This document shows, one piece after another, positions 1 to 9,163 of a stretch of 34,834 bases of DNA (within the stretch, counting starts at the first letter, position 1; every line of letters starts with the position of its first letter). Position numbers and translations under genes: made by a program. The notes below the pieces were generated by a model, which was not told the origin of the DNA, did not search any database, and saw only the letters and a list, made by a program, of their open reading frames with translations. Source of the DNA: an uncultured Bacilli bacterium (GTDB lineage Bacteria; Bacillota_I; Bacilli_A; RF39; UBA660); NCBI GenBank assembly GCA_947624705.1, contig CANQLL010000008.1, positions 1-34,834 on the forward strand, in the 5' to 3' direction.

Positions 1-360
1 AAAGAAAGAATAACTTCTTTGCTTTAAATGATTTTCTTCTATAATTTTCTTCATTTTTGGATTAAAAATAATATCTTCATGATAAATATCTTGAAATTGT
101 GATATACTAATTGACTGATATTGATTTTTAAAGTTCTTAATAAATTCTATTTCTTTGCTAGATGGAGAATTATTAGAAGGTTTATTAGTTAAACCATGAA
201 CTAAAATAGAATCAATATCTTTTTCATTTAATTGTTTAGAAAATCGAATAATTTGCATTTTTGTATAATTTGTTAATGAAGCAATTTTAGAATAAGAATA
301 ATTATTTAAACCATTAATCTTTTCTTGAACAAGCTTTAATGCATATTCTTTATTATGCAT
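1..360 (-). CDS. Partial N-terminus of an HTH-containing transposase-like protein (ISNCY/IS1202-like); runs off the window edge
   Basis: Minus-strand ATG at 360 opens a frame to position 1: MHNKEYALKLVQEKINGLNNYSYSKIASLTNYTKMQIIRFSKQL...KPSNNSPSSKEIEFIKNFKNQYQSISISQFQDIYHEDIIFNPKMKKIIEENHLKQRSYSFF. Strong SD (AAAGGAGGAA) upstream. Absent from the ORF track, probably because it is truncated by the edge. Confidence 0.55.
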   Translation of the reverse strand, partial: MHNKEYALKLVQEKINGLNNYSYSKIASLTNYTKMQIIRFSKQLNEKDIDSILVHGLTNKPSNNSPSSKEIEFIKNFKNQYQSISISQFQDIYHEDIIFNPKMKKIIEENHLKQRSYSFF

Positions 361-405
361 ATATTAAAATATTCCTCCTTTCAAAGTTATATTTTAATAT
401 ATTTT

Positions 406-448
406 GGTAACATTTTAACTAATGAATATTCGGTAACATTTTAACTAA
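406..448. repeat. Pair of 17-bp direct repeats GGTAACATTTTAACTAA upstream of the transposase-like gene
   Basis: Exact copies at 406-422 and 432-448. Confidence 0.85.
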
Positions 449-474
449 GGATTAACATCGACCAAATCGGCATA

Positions 475-503
475 TTGACAAGCTGTTATTATGGTGTTAA
501 GAT
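475..503 (+). promoter_or_regulatory. Promoter of ncRNA candidate copy 1
   Basis: TTGACA (475-480), 17-bp spacer, TAAGAT (498-503). Confidence 0.6.
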
Positions 504-632
504 GTATTTAGCAAGAAAACTTGCATAAAATAAAAAAGAGGAACATTTAAAGCAGATAAGTGAATGTCTCCTCCTAAAAAAGTGGTTTGACACTCTATCT
601 AAGCAAATGTGTAATGAGTGTCTATTTTTTTA
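504..632 (+). ncRNA. Structured small RNA candidate, copy 1
   Basis: Promoter followed by ATTTAGCAAGAAAACTTGCATAAAATA, a bulged stem (538-548 with 562-573, bulged C568) and terminator hairpin GACACTC (589-595)/GAGTGTC (616-622) with a T tract. Resembles 23384-23500. Confidence 0.55.
589..632 (+). terminator. Intrinsic terminator of ncRNA candidate copy 1
   Basis: GACACTC...GAGTGTC followed by TATTTTTTTATT. Confidence 0.65.
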
Positions 633-654
633 TTGCTAATATTTTAACAACATA

Positions 655-682
655 CGAAAAACACTTAATCAAAGATTAAGTG
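655..682 (-). terminator. Intrinsic terminator downstream of the 228-aa gene
   Basis: CACTTAATC-AAA-GATTAAGTG with a U tract on the minus strand. Confidence 0.75.
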
Positions 683-694
683 CTATGAAATATA

Positions 695-1381
695 CTAATT
701 ATAATTTCCCGTTTTATCTAATAAATTTGCTAAATCATATAAGGTTCCATCACTACTTTGAGCTAAATACGAAGTACTACCTCCAACTGGTCCTTTATAA
801 TCTTTTCTAACATTATAAATAGAAACTACATTTTTAACATTATTTATTGTTCCATATGATTTAATAGTATTATTTTTTACAGCATTAATAATTGGAGTAT
901 ATTCCAACGTACCATCTTCCATTAAGTAAATTAAAGTTTCATTTGCTGCATCAAGTCCATAACCAATAATATAAATATTTCTTATTTTTTTATCAAAGTT
1001 AATGGTATATTCATTTTGCTCACTTGTTTGAATTGAAGAATCAAATTTTGAAATATCTCTTAAATTAATATTTACAGTTTTATCATTAATTAGCTCAGCA
1101 GTTATAAAATCTCCAAAATCATTTATCACATATTCAAAGTCATCATCACAATTTTGACATTTAGTAATATCAAAAGATAAATCTACTTCTTCTTTTGGCT
1201 CTTCCTTTACTTCTTCATTTGCTTCTACTTTTTCTTCTACTACTTTCTCTTCTTTTACAATTTTTAAATAATCAGGAATAACCTTTTTTATTGTTAAAAT
1301 ATACCAACATTCTACAAGAGCAATTATTATAAATAATATTAAAGTAATAATTATTCCTTTATTTGTTTTTTTAGTTTCCAC
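695..1381 (-). CDS. Hypothetical membrane-anchored protein, 228 aa
   Basis: N-terminal hydrophobic segment then a Glu/Lys-rich linker and an extracellular-type domain. Confidence 0.7.
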   Translation of the reverse strand: METKKTNKGIIITLILFIIIALVECWYILTIKKVIPDYLKIVKEEKVVEEKVEANEEVKEEPKEEVDLSFDITKCQNCDDDFEYVINDFGDFITAELINDKTVNINLRDISKFDSSIQTSEQNEYTINFDKKIRNIYIIGYGLDAANETLIYLMEDGTLEYTPIINAVKNNTIKSYGTINNVKNVVSIYNVRKDYKGPVGGSTSYLAQSSDGTLYDLANLLDKTGNYN

Positions 1382-1473
1382 TTAACCATACCTCTTTTCT
1401 TATCTTTATAATATCATAATTATTTTTTATAAAAAATTATTTAAAATAATCTTTTTGTGTATTTGACATATCT

Positions 1474-3615
1474 TTACTCTTGATAAAATATTCCCATAAT
1501 AATAAATTGGATTAATTTAATTATTCCTTTAAATCTTTTAGGTTCTTTAATCATTCGATATAACCATTCTAATTTTAAAGTTTGAATTAACTTAGGAGCT
1601 CTTTTTAGATTACCACTTATAACATCAAAACTTCCGCCTACTGGCATTAACACTTTAACACTTTTTAATTTATCTTTATTTTTAATAATAAAATTTTCTT
1701 GTTTAGGGGAACCTAAAGCGACAAAAATAATTTCTGGTTTGGTTTTATTAATATCTTTAATAACCTCTTCTTCTTTACTAAAACCATTCATTGTTCCCAC
1801 AATTTTAATTTTAGGATATAAATTTTCTAATTGTTTTTTTGTTTCTTGAGCTACTCCCTCTTTAGCTCCATATAAATATATTTTTTGTTCACTTTTTTGA
1901 CATAAATCTAACATTAAATCAATACCAGCTATTCTTTTCCCAACATTTCCGCCCCGTAATTTAGATAACAAAACAATACCCTCACCATCCGGAATATTTA
2001 TTTCTTCTTGATTAAAAATTTCTTTTTTATCTTTATTATCTAAAACTATAAAAGGATTAATATTAACTATAAACATTTGGTTTTTAGTTTCCATAATTTT
2101 ATTAACTATTTCTTCTTGATTTAAAGTACTAACTTTAAAACCTAATACTTTCTCATAATTTTCTTTTTTTCTCTTAACTCTTACTTCATTAACTAAGATA
2201 GCTAAGATAAAACTTAAAGGAATAATTATACTTATAGCATTTAATAAATTACCACTAAAATAAGCAGAAATAAACAATACACTACTACCCATTAATAAAG
2301 CAATATTTTTTTCATTAAATTTATGTTTTAAATCAAATAATATTTTTATCCCAATATAAATAAATAAAATAAAATATAAACCTAAAAACAAAAGACAACC
2401 TATTATACCTAAAGTATAAAATTGCATTACAAAATCTTTTTCAATATTAAAAATATTCATTACTCTTGTATAAGTTAAGCCAAATAAATTATCTAATTTA
2501 TTGTTGTTTATTTCTTTAACTCTTTTAACCATTTGTAATTCAATATATCTAGCATTACCTGTTAAAGTTACATCTTGTTTTAAAATATTATCCCAAAATT
2601 TCTTATCATATTTATATGGATATGAGACAAAAGGAAATTGGGGATCAATTTCTTTAGCTTGAAATTTGGCTTCTAAAGTTTCTGGTTCATCATAATCATC
2701 ATAAACATTAATATTACTATTCATAAAATCTAAAGATTCATCACTATAAACTGATTCATAATAATACTCACGCATACAAAGGGGAGTATGAGGAATAATT
2801 AAAAATATTCCTAAAATAATTAAACTATTAAATAAATAATATTTATAATTAATTTTCTTTTTAAAATTAATTATAAAATAGATTACACTTAAACAAACTA
2901 TTTCTAAAATAGTTCCATAAATAGCTAACCTATTGCCAATTAATAACATACTTAAAACAATTAATAAAGTTAAAATATAATCAGTTGTTTTTTTATTTTT
3001 AAAAGTTTCAAATGATATAATAGGCAAATAAAGTAAAAATATTGCTACAACTTGATTAGTCATATGAAATAAACCTTTAGATGAACCTAAAATAAAATCA
3101 TATTTTTCTAAACTAAACCAATGATAAAAAGGTATAGTTGTTCTTTCAAAATTATAAGCTGTATAAGATAAAGATAAAATATCAGTTATAATAATACTTA
3201 ATGTTAAAAATAAGATAATAACTTTTAAATAATTTTTAAAATCTAAATATTTTATATTAAGTTTATATACAATATAAAAGATAAAGACATTAGATAACAT
3301 TTTAAAGAAATATAAACATTCATTTAAAAGATTATAATTAAAATTATTAGGAACTAAAGATTTAAAATTTAAAGCATTTAAATGATGAAATAAAAGATAA
3401 AATAAAATAATAATTCCATAGATAAATATATATTTTTTTTCTTTAAAATTACCTTTATTTATAATAATTAAGATAAAAAAGATACTAATAAATAAAGCTC
3501 TTATTAAAGTAGAAATTGAATTATAAAAAAGATGTAAATCTAAAAAAACTGAAATAGTATAAAATATTAAAAATATTTTAATAAGTATTTTTTCATTAAA
3601 TAATTTTAACTTCAT
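1474..3615 (-). CDS. Fusion: O-antigen ligase/polymerase-like multi-TM domain plus C-terminal WecG/TagA/CpsF-family glycosyltransferase
   Basis: N-terminal ~480 aa polytopic; C-terminus has VNINPFIVLDNKD, PDGEGIVLLSKLRGG, KRIAGIDLM, YLYGAKEGVA, FVALGSPKQE and MPVGGSFDVISGNLKRAPK. Confidence 0.85.
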   Translation of the reverse strand: MKLKLFNEKILIKIFLIFYTISVFLDLHLFYNSISTLIRALFISIFFILIIINKGNFKEKKYIFIYGIIILFYLLFHHLNALNFKSLVPNNFNYNLLNECLYFFKMLSNVFIFYIVYKLNIKYLDFKNYLKVIILFLTLSIIITDILSLSYTAYNFERTTIPFYHWFSLEKYDFILGSSKGLFHMTNQVVAIFLLYLPIISFETFKNKKTTDYILTLLIVLSMLLIGNRLAIYGTILEIVCLSVIYFIINFKKKINYKYYLFNSLIILGIFLIIPHTPLCMREYYYESVYSDESLDFMNSNINVYDDYDEPETLEAKFQAKEIDPQFPFVSYPYKYDKKFWDNILKQDVTLTGNARYIELQMVKRVKEINNNKLDNLFGLTYTRVMNIFNIEKDFVMQFYTLGIIGCLLFLGLYFILFIYIGIKILFDLKHKFNEKNIALLMGSSVLFISAYFSGNLLNAISIIIPLSFILAILVNEVRVKRKKENYEKVLGFKVSTLNQEEIVNKIMETKNQMFIVNINPFIVLDNKDKKEIFNQEEINIPDGEGIVLLSKLRGGNVGKRIAGIDLMLDLCQKSEQKIYLYGAKEGVAQETKKQLENLYPKIKIVGTMNGFSKEEEVIKDINKTKPEIIFVALGSPKQENFIIKNKDKLKSVKVLMPVGGSFDVISGNLKRAPKLIQTLKLEWLYRMIKEPKRFKGIIKLIQFIIMGIFYQE

Positions 3616-3713
3616 AATTCCTCACATTTATAGTATACCTTATTTTTTAAATTGAATCTATAAAATAGATACATTTAATAATTTTACAATTATAAAGTTT
3701 TTAATAAAAAACA

Positions 3714-3746
3714 TGACTAATTTGCATCGAGAGTGCAAATTAGTCA
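3714..3746 (-). terminator. Terminator hairpin after the SDR gene
   Basis: 13-bp stem TGACTAATTTGCA/TGCAAATTAGTCA, then a T-rich tract on the minus strand. Confidence 0.75.
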
Positions 3747-3749
3747 AAA

Positions 3750-4499
3750 TTAACTTTTTCGTTTTTGAATTTGATAGATAATTTTTAATTGTAATTTGTA
3801 AGGTATAAAACGCATTAAGAAAATAGAAAGTTTATTGGAAAAACCAGGAATAATTATTAATTTATGTTTAAATAAACCTTTAATAGCAATTTTAGCCACT
3901 TTTTCGCTAGACATTTCATTAATATTAAATTTTCCTTTGGCAACTTTAGTAAATTCAGTGGCAACTGGACCAGGACATAAAGCACTGATAACTACTTTAC
4001 TATTTTGATGCTTTAATTCTTCATAAATAGCCATAGTTAATTTTAAAACATAATTTTTAGTGGCATAATAAGTGTTTAAACGAGGACCAGCTAGAAAGCC
4101 GGCCGATGATGCAACATTTAAAATGTAACCTTTGTTTTTTTTGGTAAAATCTTGTAAAAATAATTTAGTTAAAATATGAACGCATTTAATATTAACATTA
4201 ATCATTTCTAATTCGCGATTTAAATCGGTTTTATTAAACATTCCAAATAAACCAAAGCCCGCATTATTAATTAAAATATCAATATTTTGATTCTTTACTT
4301 TCTCATAAAGTTTATAACAATTATCTTCAATCGCTAAATCTAAAGAAATAATTTCTACTTTAGTAGCTAATTCTGCTTGTAACTTTTTTAAACGCTCAGT
4401 TCGACGAGCAACAAGAATTAAATCATGACCTAAAAAAGAAAGATAACGAGCCATATCTTGACCTATTCCACTACTAGCTCCCGTAATTAATGCTTTCAT
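3750..4499 (-). CDS. SDR family NAD(P)-dependent oxidoreductase
   Basis: MKALITGASSGIGQ, NNAGFG, YxxxK (YYATK) and CPGPVATEF. Confidence 0.92.
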   Translation of the reverse strand: MKALITGASSGIGQDMARYLSFLGHDLILVARRTERLKKLQAELATKVEIISLDLAIEDNCYKLYEKVKNQNIDILINNAGFGLFGMFNKTDLNRELEMINVNIKCVHILTKLFLQDFTKKNKGYILNVASSAGFLAGPRLNTYYATKNYVLKLTMAIYEELKHQNSKVVISALCPGPVATEFTKVAKGKFNINEMSSEKVAKIAIKGLFKHKLIIIPGFSNKLSIFLMRFIPYKLQLKIIYQIQKRKS

Positions 4500-4586
4500 T
4501 TATATCAACCTCATTTATATTCTAACATAATTACTTGATTTTATTAATATATGTGCTAAAATAATATACCAAGGAGGCATTAGGTA

Positions 4587-5285
4587 ATGAAAAATAGAAA
4601 TTATAAAGTATGTAGAGATAATATTTATGTTGGAGAAGTTGTAAGGACTGACCAGGTAAATCAGTATAAAGGGGAAGTTAATTGTTTAACTGTTGAACCA
4701 GGTCAAATATATGTATCAGTTTATAATCCATATCGAAGTATGTTATTTATTCCAAACGAAGAAAATTTAGCCAATGATTTATTATATCAAAGTCCTAATT
4801 ATCCTATACTTAATGTTACTGATGATAAAACATGTTTAGGACTTGGAGAAAAAAGTATCGTAATAAAAGATGCTTGTAATTTAGCAGCTTTGCTAAAATA
4901 TTTTAAATATGAAGAAGAATTAACTTATCAAGACATTCTAAGTATCAGAAAAAAATTTTTTACTGGCAAATTTGCTAAAGATAATTGTGAATTGTTTGGT
5001 TATAAAGAAAGTAAACCAGAAGATTATACTTACTTAAACCACGGAGTTAAAATTACTAATCCTAAAGAATTAAAATTAAGAATTCTTCAAGAAAAAATTT
5101 CCCAAAAATTAGGGCATCGATCTTTTTCCGGGGTTAGCAAAGGAATATTACCAAGAGAATACTTTGATGTTTTAGATAAGTTAGGCGACAGCGGGATATT
5201 AGATGCCATTGAATGGAATGAAAAAATAAATGCTTTTAAACCTTCTAAACAAGAAGGACATATTAGAAAATTATCTAGATATTAA
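4587..5285 (+). CDS. Hypothetical protein, 232 aa
   Basis: Intact ORF with SD (AAGGAGGCA) and ATG; no family recognised. Confidence 0.7.
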   Translation: MKNRNYKVCRDNIYVGEVVRTDQVNQYKGEVNCLTVEPGQIYVSVYNPYRSMLFIPNEENLANDLLYQSPNYPILNVTDDKTCLGLGEKSIVIKDACNLAALLKYFKYEEELTYQDILSIRKKFFTGKFAKDNCELFGYKESKPEDYTYLNHGVKITNPKELKLRILQEKISQKLGHRSFSGVSKGILPREYFDVLDKLGDSGILDAIEWNEKINAFKPSKQEGHIRKLSRY

Positions 5286-5320
5286 AAAACAAGGACTTTT
5301 TATAGTTCTTATTTTTTATG
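5286..5320 (+). terminator. Intrinsic terminator of the 232-aa gene
   Basis: AAGGACT-TTTTAT-AGTTCTT followed by ATTTTTTAT. Confidence 0.6.
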
Positions 5321-5333
5321 AAAATATCGTATC

Positions 5334-5588
5334 CTAATCATTTTCTAATATTTTAGCTAATTCTTCTTGACTTATGTCTGAAGATTTACAAATTAACTCG
5401 TCTAAAACGCCATTATTATGTAAATTAATAGCATTTGTTTTAATAGTTTGAGCTATCCCTTTTTTTATTCCTTTTTTTATCCCTTTTTCCTCTGCATAAT
5501 ATAAATCGCCTTGTCTAATCATTTCAGCTTCTTCTTCTTTGTTATAGGACATATATTTCCATAACTCTTCTATTTCACTTGCATCCAT
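5334..5588 (-). CDS. Candidate internal (gene-within-gene) C-terminal Rpn product, 84 aa, same frame
   Basis: AGGAGG (5595-5600 minus), 6-nt spacer, then ATG at 5588: MDASEIEELWKYMSYNKEEEAEMIRQG...LEND. Confidence 0.5.
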   Translation of the reverse strand: MDASEIEELWKYMSYNKEEEAEMIRQGDLYYAEEKGIKKGIKKGIAQTIKTNAINLHNNGVLDELICKSSDISQEELAKILEND

Positions 5589-6263
5589 AGCTTTCCTCCT
5601 ATATTCATCCAATACATCATTTACTTTTATCATATTTTCTAATTTTTCCCCTTTTTCTCCATTTAATATTAGCAATATACGTTCTAAATCATTTAACTTT
5701 TCTTTATTATAATATTTTTCTCTTATTTTGGATAGAGATATATAAACATATTTTATTTTGTCAGTTAAAATATATTCATTATCTCTTATATAAAATGTTC
5801 TTATAACCTCACTATCTTCTTTAAATTGAAAATTATTGATATTTATTTGAATACTATAATCAAATAAATATTTTTTTCCTTTTTTTCTCTTGCTAGAATA
5901 TAGCTTATTAGCATAATCTATATTCCTCTCTAAAGCTGTTTTGGAAAAAATATTATTTATTTCAATATTATATATTTTATTCTTTATTTCCACTAATAAA
6001 TCAACAGTAGATATTGCATCGTAATAATTTTGATTATCAATAGTTGGTTTTATAAAAATAAGATTTTGGAATATTTCTTCATATGTTAAATCATCTAAGA
6101 TATACGATAGTAACATAGCTATAAAATTTTTATGATTTTCATTATAAAACATTTTTTTAAACATGCGATCATTGACGAGCGGAATATGAATAGGCCTTGG
6201 TAATTTGCTTTTTGGTTTATAAGCATATTCATTTGTTGTTTCTTCTTCAAGTAAAGTTTGCAA
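5334..6263 (-). CDS. Rpn family recombination-promoting nuclease / PD-(D/E)XK nuclease family putative transposase
   Basis: N-terminal IPLVNDRMFKKMFYNENHKNFIAMLLSYIL, DLLVEIKNKIYNIEIN core, C-terminal GIKKGIKKGIAQ repeat. TTG start with a GGAGG SD. Confidence 0.85.
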   Translation of the reverse strand: MQTLLEEETTNEYAYKPKSKLPRPIHIPLVNDRMFKKMFYNENHKNFIAMLLSYILDDLTYEEIFQNLIFIKPTIDNQNYYDAISTVDLLVEIKNKIYNIEINNIFSKTALERNIDYANKLYSSKRKKGKKYLFDYSIQININNFQFKEDSEVIRTFYIRDNEYILTDKIKYVYISLSKIREKYYNKEKLNDLERILLILNGEKGEKLENMIKVNDVLDEYRRKAMDASEIEELWKYMSYNKEEEAEMIRQGDLYYAEEKGIKKGIKKGIAQTIKTNAINLHNNGVLDELICKSSDISQEELAKILEND

Positions 6264-6362
6264 ATAAAATTTCCTCCTTCTAATTAATATATTATCTTTT
6301 TATTTGCAAATCCCTTTATTTTTTTTGGTTTTTTCAAAAAAGTCATCGACATTATTCGACAA

Positions 6363-7994
6363 CTATATTTTTCTTTCCATCGCATCCATTATATTAGGAA
6401 CTAATTGTTTTTTACGAGAAACTAAATCTTGTAAATATATTCCTTGATAAACATTATCTATATTATAACTTTCTTCAATAATTTCTTTAGCTGAATCATT
6501 AAATAATATATAAGAACCATTTTTAATAACATCGGTAATAAACATAACAGCTACTTTATAACCTTGTTGTTCTAAATTATTTAAAACCGCTATATAAGAA
6601 TCTAATTCTTTTTTAATATCTTCATAATCCATCGTAAATACTTGCGATATTGCTAAAGATTCTTCGCCGACTTTATAATTTTTAATATCTTGATTTAAAA
6701 CTTCTTCTGGAGTCATACCACTAATAGTTGAACCAGCTTTAAACATTTCATAACCAAATTGATCAATATCAATTCTCGTCATTTCACTTAATTTCGTAGC
6801 AACTTCTTTATCAACTTGCGTTGTTGTTGGTGATTTAAAAATCATTGTATCTGATAATATTGCTGCTAACATTAAGCCGGCTATATCATAAGGAATGGCA
6901 ATATTATTTTCTTCATAAAGTTTATAAATAATTGTACAAGTACAACCAACCGGCATCGAACGGAAACTTATGGGCGTTGATGTTCCTATAGTTCCTAAAT
7001 TATGATGATCAATTACTTCTAAAATATTAGCTTCATCTATCCCCTCAACACTTTGGGATTTTTGATTATGATCAACTAAAATAACATTTCTTTTTTCAAA
7101 ACTATAAGTATCTGTAACTTTAAGTAAGCCTAAACAAACTCCCTTTTTATCAATAATAGGATAATTAGTATGCCCTTGCTTATTAATTTCTTCTAAAACT
7201 TCACTTCGATAATCATTAGCATTAAAATAAACAACTGGTTCTTTAATTTTAATATTTTGGGCATAGTTTGCAAATCTAATTTTAGTTGCGGTTTTATATG
7301 TTTCTAAATCAGTATAAATTACATTTACTTTATTAGCTTTCGCTAGTTCTAACATATCACTCGTTAATTCATTTTGGCCTACTACAACTAATAATTTAAT
7401 TTTACTTTCTAGAGCTTTTTTAATAATATTAAAACGATCTCCAACTATTAATATAGCGTAATTATCTAAATTAATAGTTTTAATAAAAGATTCACTATTA
7501 AAAGCAGCAATCATTAAATGACCTTCTATTTCTTCATCAAAACATAAAACTTTTTGCCCCTTTAAAGTTTTAACGATATTTTGATAAGAAGTAGATAATT
7601 TATTAATATCTCCACTGATTAAATTTTTAGCTATTTCTTTTAAAGTAATTAAACCATTTAAAAGTTTCTTTTCATTTACTAAAGGTAAAGCTGTAACATT
7701 ATTTTTATTCATAAAATGAAAAGCCTCTTCAATTGATGATTTTTCATTTAAGATAATATCTTTTTTATAATTAATATTTCGAACTTGAACTTTAACATCA
7801 TTTAAATAAAGAGGTTCAGAAATTTTAAAATATTTTAAAACAAATCTTGTTTCATTATTAATTGTTCCAATTACTCTAGCTTCCGTATTTTCCCCTAATT
7901 TATTTTTTAAATAAGATAAAGCAATACTAGCACAAACAGAGTCAGTATCTGGTTTACGATGACCAAAGACATAAGTTTTTTTCATAAGTTTCAC
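6363..7994 (-). CDS. ppaC: Manganese-dependent inorganic pyrophosphatase with CBS and DRTGG-type insert
   Basis: FGHRKPDTDSVCASIALSYL, LVDHNQ, VIDHHNLG, SDTMIFKSPTTT; inserted CBS-like regions. Confidence 0.92.
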   Translation of the reverse strand: MKLMKKTYVFGHRKPDTDSVCASIALSYLKNKLGENTEARVIGTINNETRFVLKYFKISEPLYLNDVKVQVRNINYKKDIILNEKSSIEEAFHFMNKNNVTALPLVNEKKLLNGLITLKEIAKNLISGDINKLSTSYQNIVKTLKGQKVLCFDEEIEGHLMIAAFNSESFIKTINLDNYAILIVGDRFNIIKKALESKIKLLVVVGQNELTSDMLELAKANKVNVIYTDLETYKTATKIRFANYAQNIKIKEPVVYFNANDYRSEVLEEINKQGHTNYPIIDKKGVCLGLLKVTDTYSFEKRNVILVDHNQKSQSVEGIDEANILEVIDHHNLGTIGTSTPISFRSMPVGCTCTIIYKLYEENNIAIPYDIAGLMLAAILSDTMIFKSPTTTQVDKEVATKLSEMTRIDIDQFGYEMFKAGSTISGMTPEEVLNQDIKNYKVGEESLAISQVFTMDYEDIKKELDSYIAVLNNLEQQGYKVAVMFITDVIKNGSYILFNDSAKEIIEESYNIDNVYQGIYLQDLVSRKKQLVPNIMDAMERKI

Positions 7995-8049
7995 CCACTT
8001 CCTTTTATATTATAACAAATATTAACGAAAAATAAGACTTTTTATTGTC

Positions 8050-8817
8050 TTATTCGTCTTTCCAATATATTTTTACTTTTTCTTCTTCAGGTATTTTTGC
8101 ATTTTCTAAAACAATATTTACGATTTTTTTCATATTTTCAATTTCTAAATCTTCCCCATTATAAATTCTAATTAAATAATTATTTACTTCAGGTAATTTA
8201 TCTATTTGTTTTAAATCTTCTAAATTATAACTTTTACCAAATACGTTTTTCATATTGACATAAAAATGATTAGGAATAAATTCATTTTTTAATTTATGAA
8301 AATTATAGATAAAGTAATGATCATCTTCATTTATTTGCTCATATTGAACTACTTTTTTCTGACTAAAACCCACATAAATTGGTTCTTGAATTAAATAATA
8401 CCCTATTATAGTTTTGCTATCCTCAAAAAAGGGATGATTATAACCTACAGCCACAGTTTTATTATTTTTTAAATCATCATGAATGTAAGAAACGGTATTA
8501 TAACTAGTTTGCAAAGTTTCTCTTAAATTATTTTGTGTAACTTGAATTACATTTTTTTCAAAATAAATAGATTTTTGACCATCATAAAAACTTTGCAAAG
8601 TATTATTATTTAACCATAAAACTATTTTTTTAAATTTAATTTTTTCTTCTATTTCATCATAGTATAATTCATAAATATTTATTTGGTCATCAGCTTGAAA
8701 AACATATTTTTTAAAACTATTATCATTAATAATAAAACAATTATCAATATCTCGAGCAAATGATTCATATAAATCAGTCATTAATAGTTTTAAAACTTCT
8801 TCATATTCTAAATTCAT
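8050..8817 (-). CDS. Hypothetical protein, 255 aa
   Basis: Intact ORF, no recognised domain. Confidence 0.65.
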   Translation of the reverse strand: MNLEYEEVLKLLMTDLYESFARDIDNCFIINDNSFKKYVFQADDQINIYELYYDEIEEKIKFKKIVLWLNNNTLQSFYDGQKSIYFEKNVIQVTQNNLRETLQTSYNTVSYIHDDLKNNKTVAVGYNHPFFEDSKTIIGYYLIQEPIYVGFSQKKVVQYEQINEDDHYFIYNFHKLKNEFIPNHFYVNMKNVFGKSYNLEDLKQIDKLPEVNNYLIRIYNGEDLEIENMKKIVNIVLENAKIPEEEKVKIYWKDE

Positions 8818-8824
8818 AACCCAC

Positions 8825-9154
8825 CTATTTAATTAATTTTATTTTTATTCCTAATACTCCATATTTTTGTTCTTGTTCTTTTGAATAAATATTAAATATT
8901 TCTATTAATTGTTTAGTTAATTTTTCATCTTGATATCCTAAAGAAATTAATAATTCTTGAAAAGTTGGATATTGATATAAATCTTCAACAACTACATTTA
9001 TTGTTTGCTTTAAATCAGGTAATTTAGCAAATTCAATGATATCACCAACTTTAATATTTTGTCTTTTTTCATCATATAATCTAAATTCAATTTGTTTCGT
9101 ACCATTTAAAATATTATTAAATGGTCTTTCTAATAATTTCATTTTATGTTTCAT
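8825..9154 (-). CDS. ASCH domain-like protein
   Basis: MKLLERPFNNILNGTKQIEFRLYDEKRQNIKVGDIIEF is typical of the ASCH N-terminus. Confidence 0.75.
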   Translation of the reverse strand: MKHKMKLLERPFNNILNGTKQIEFRLYDEKRQNIKVGDIIEFAKLPDLKQTINVVVEDLYQYPTFQELLISLGYQDEKLTKQLIEIFNIYSKEQEQKYGVLGIKIKLIK

Positions 9155-9163
9155 ACTAACCTC

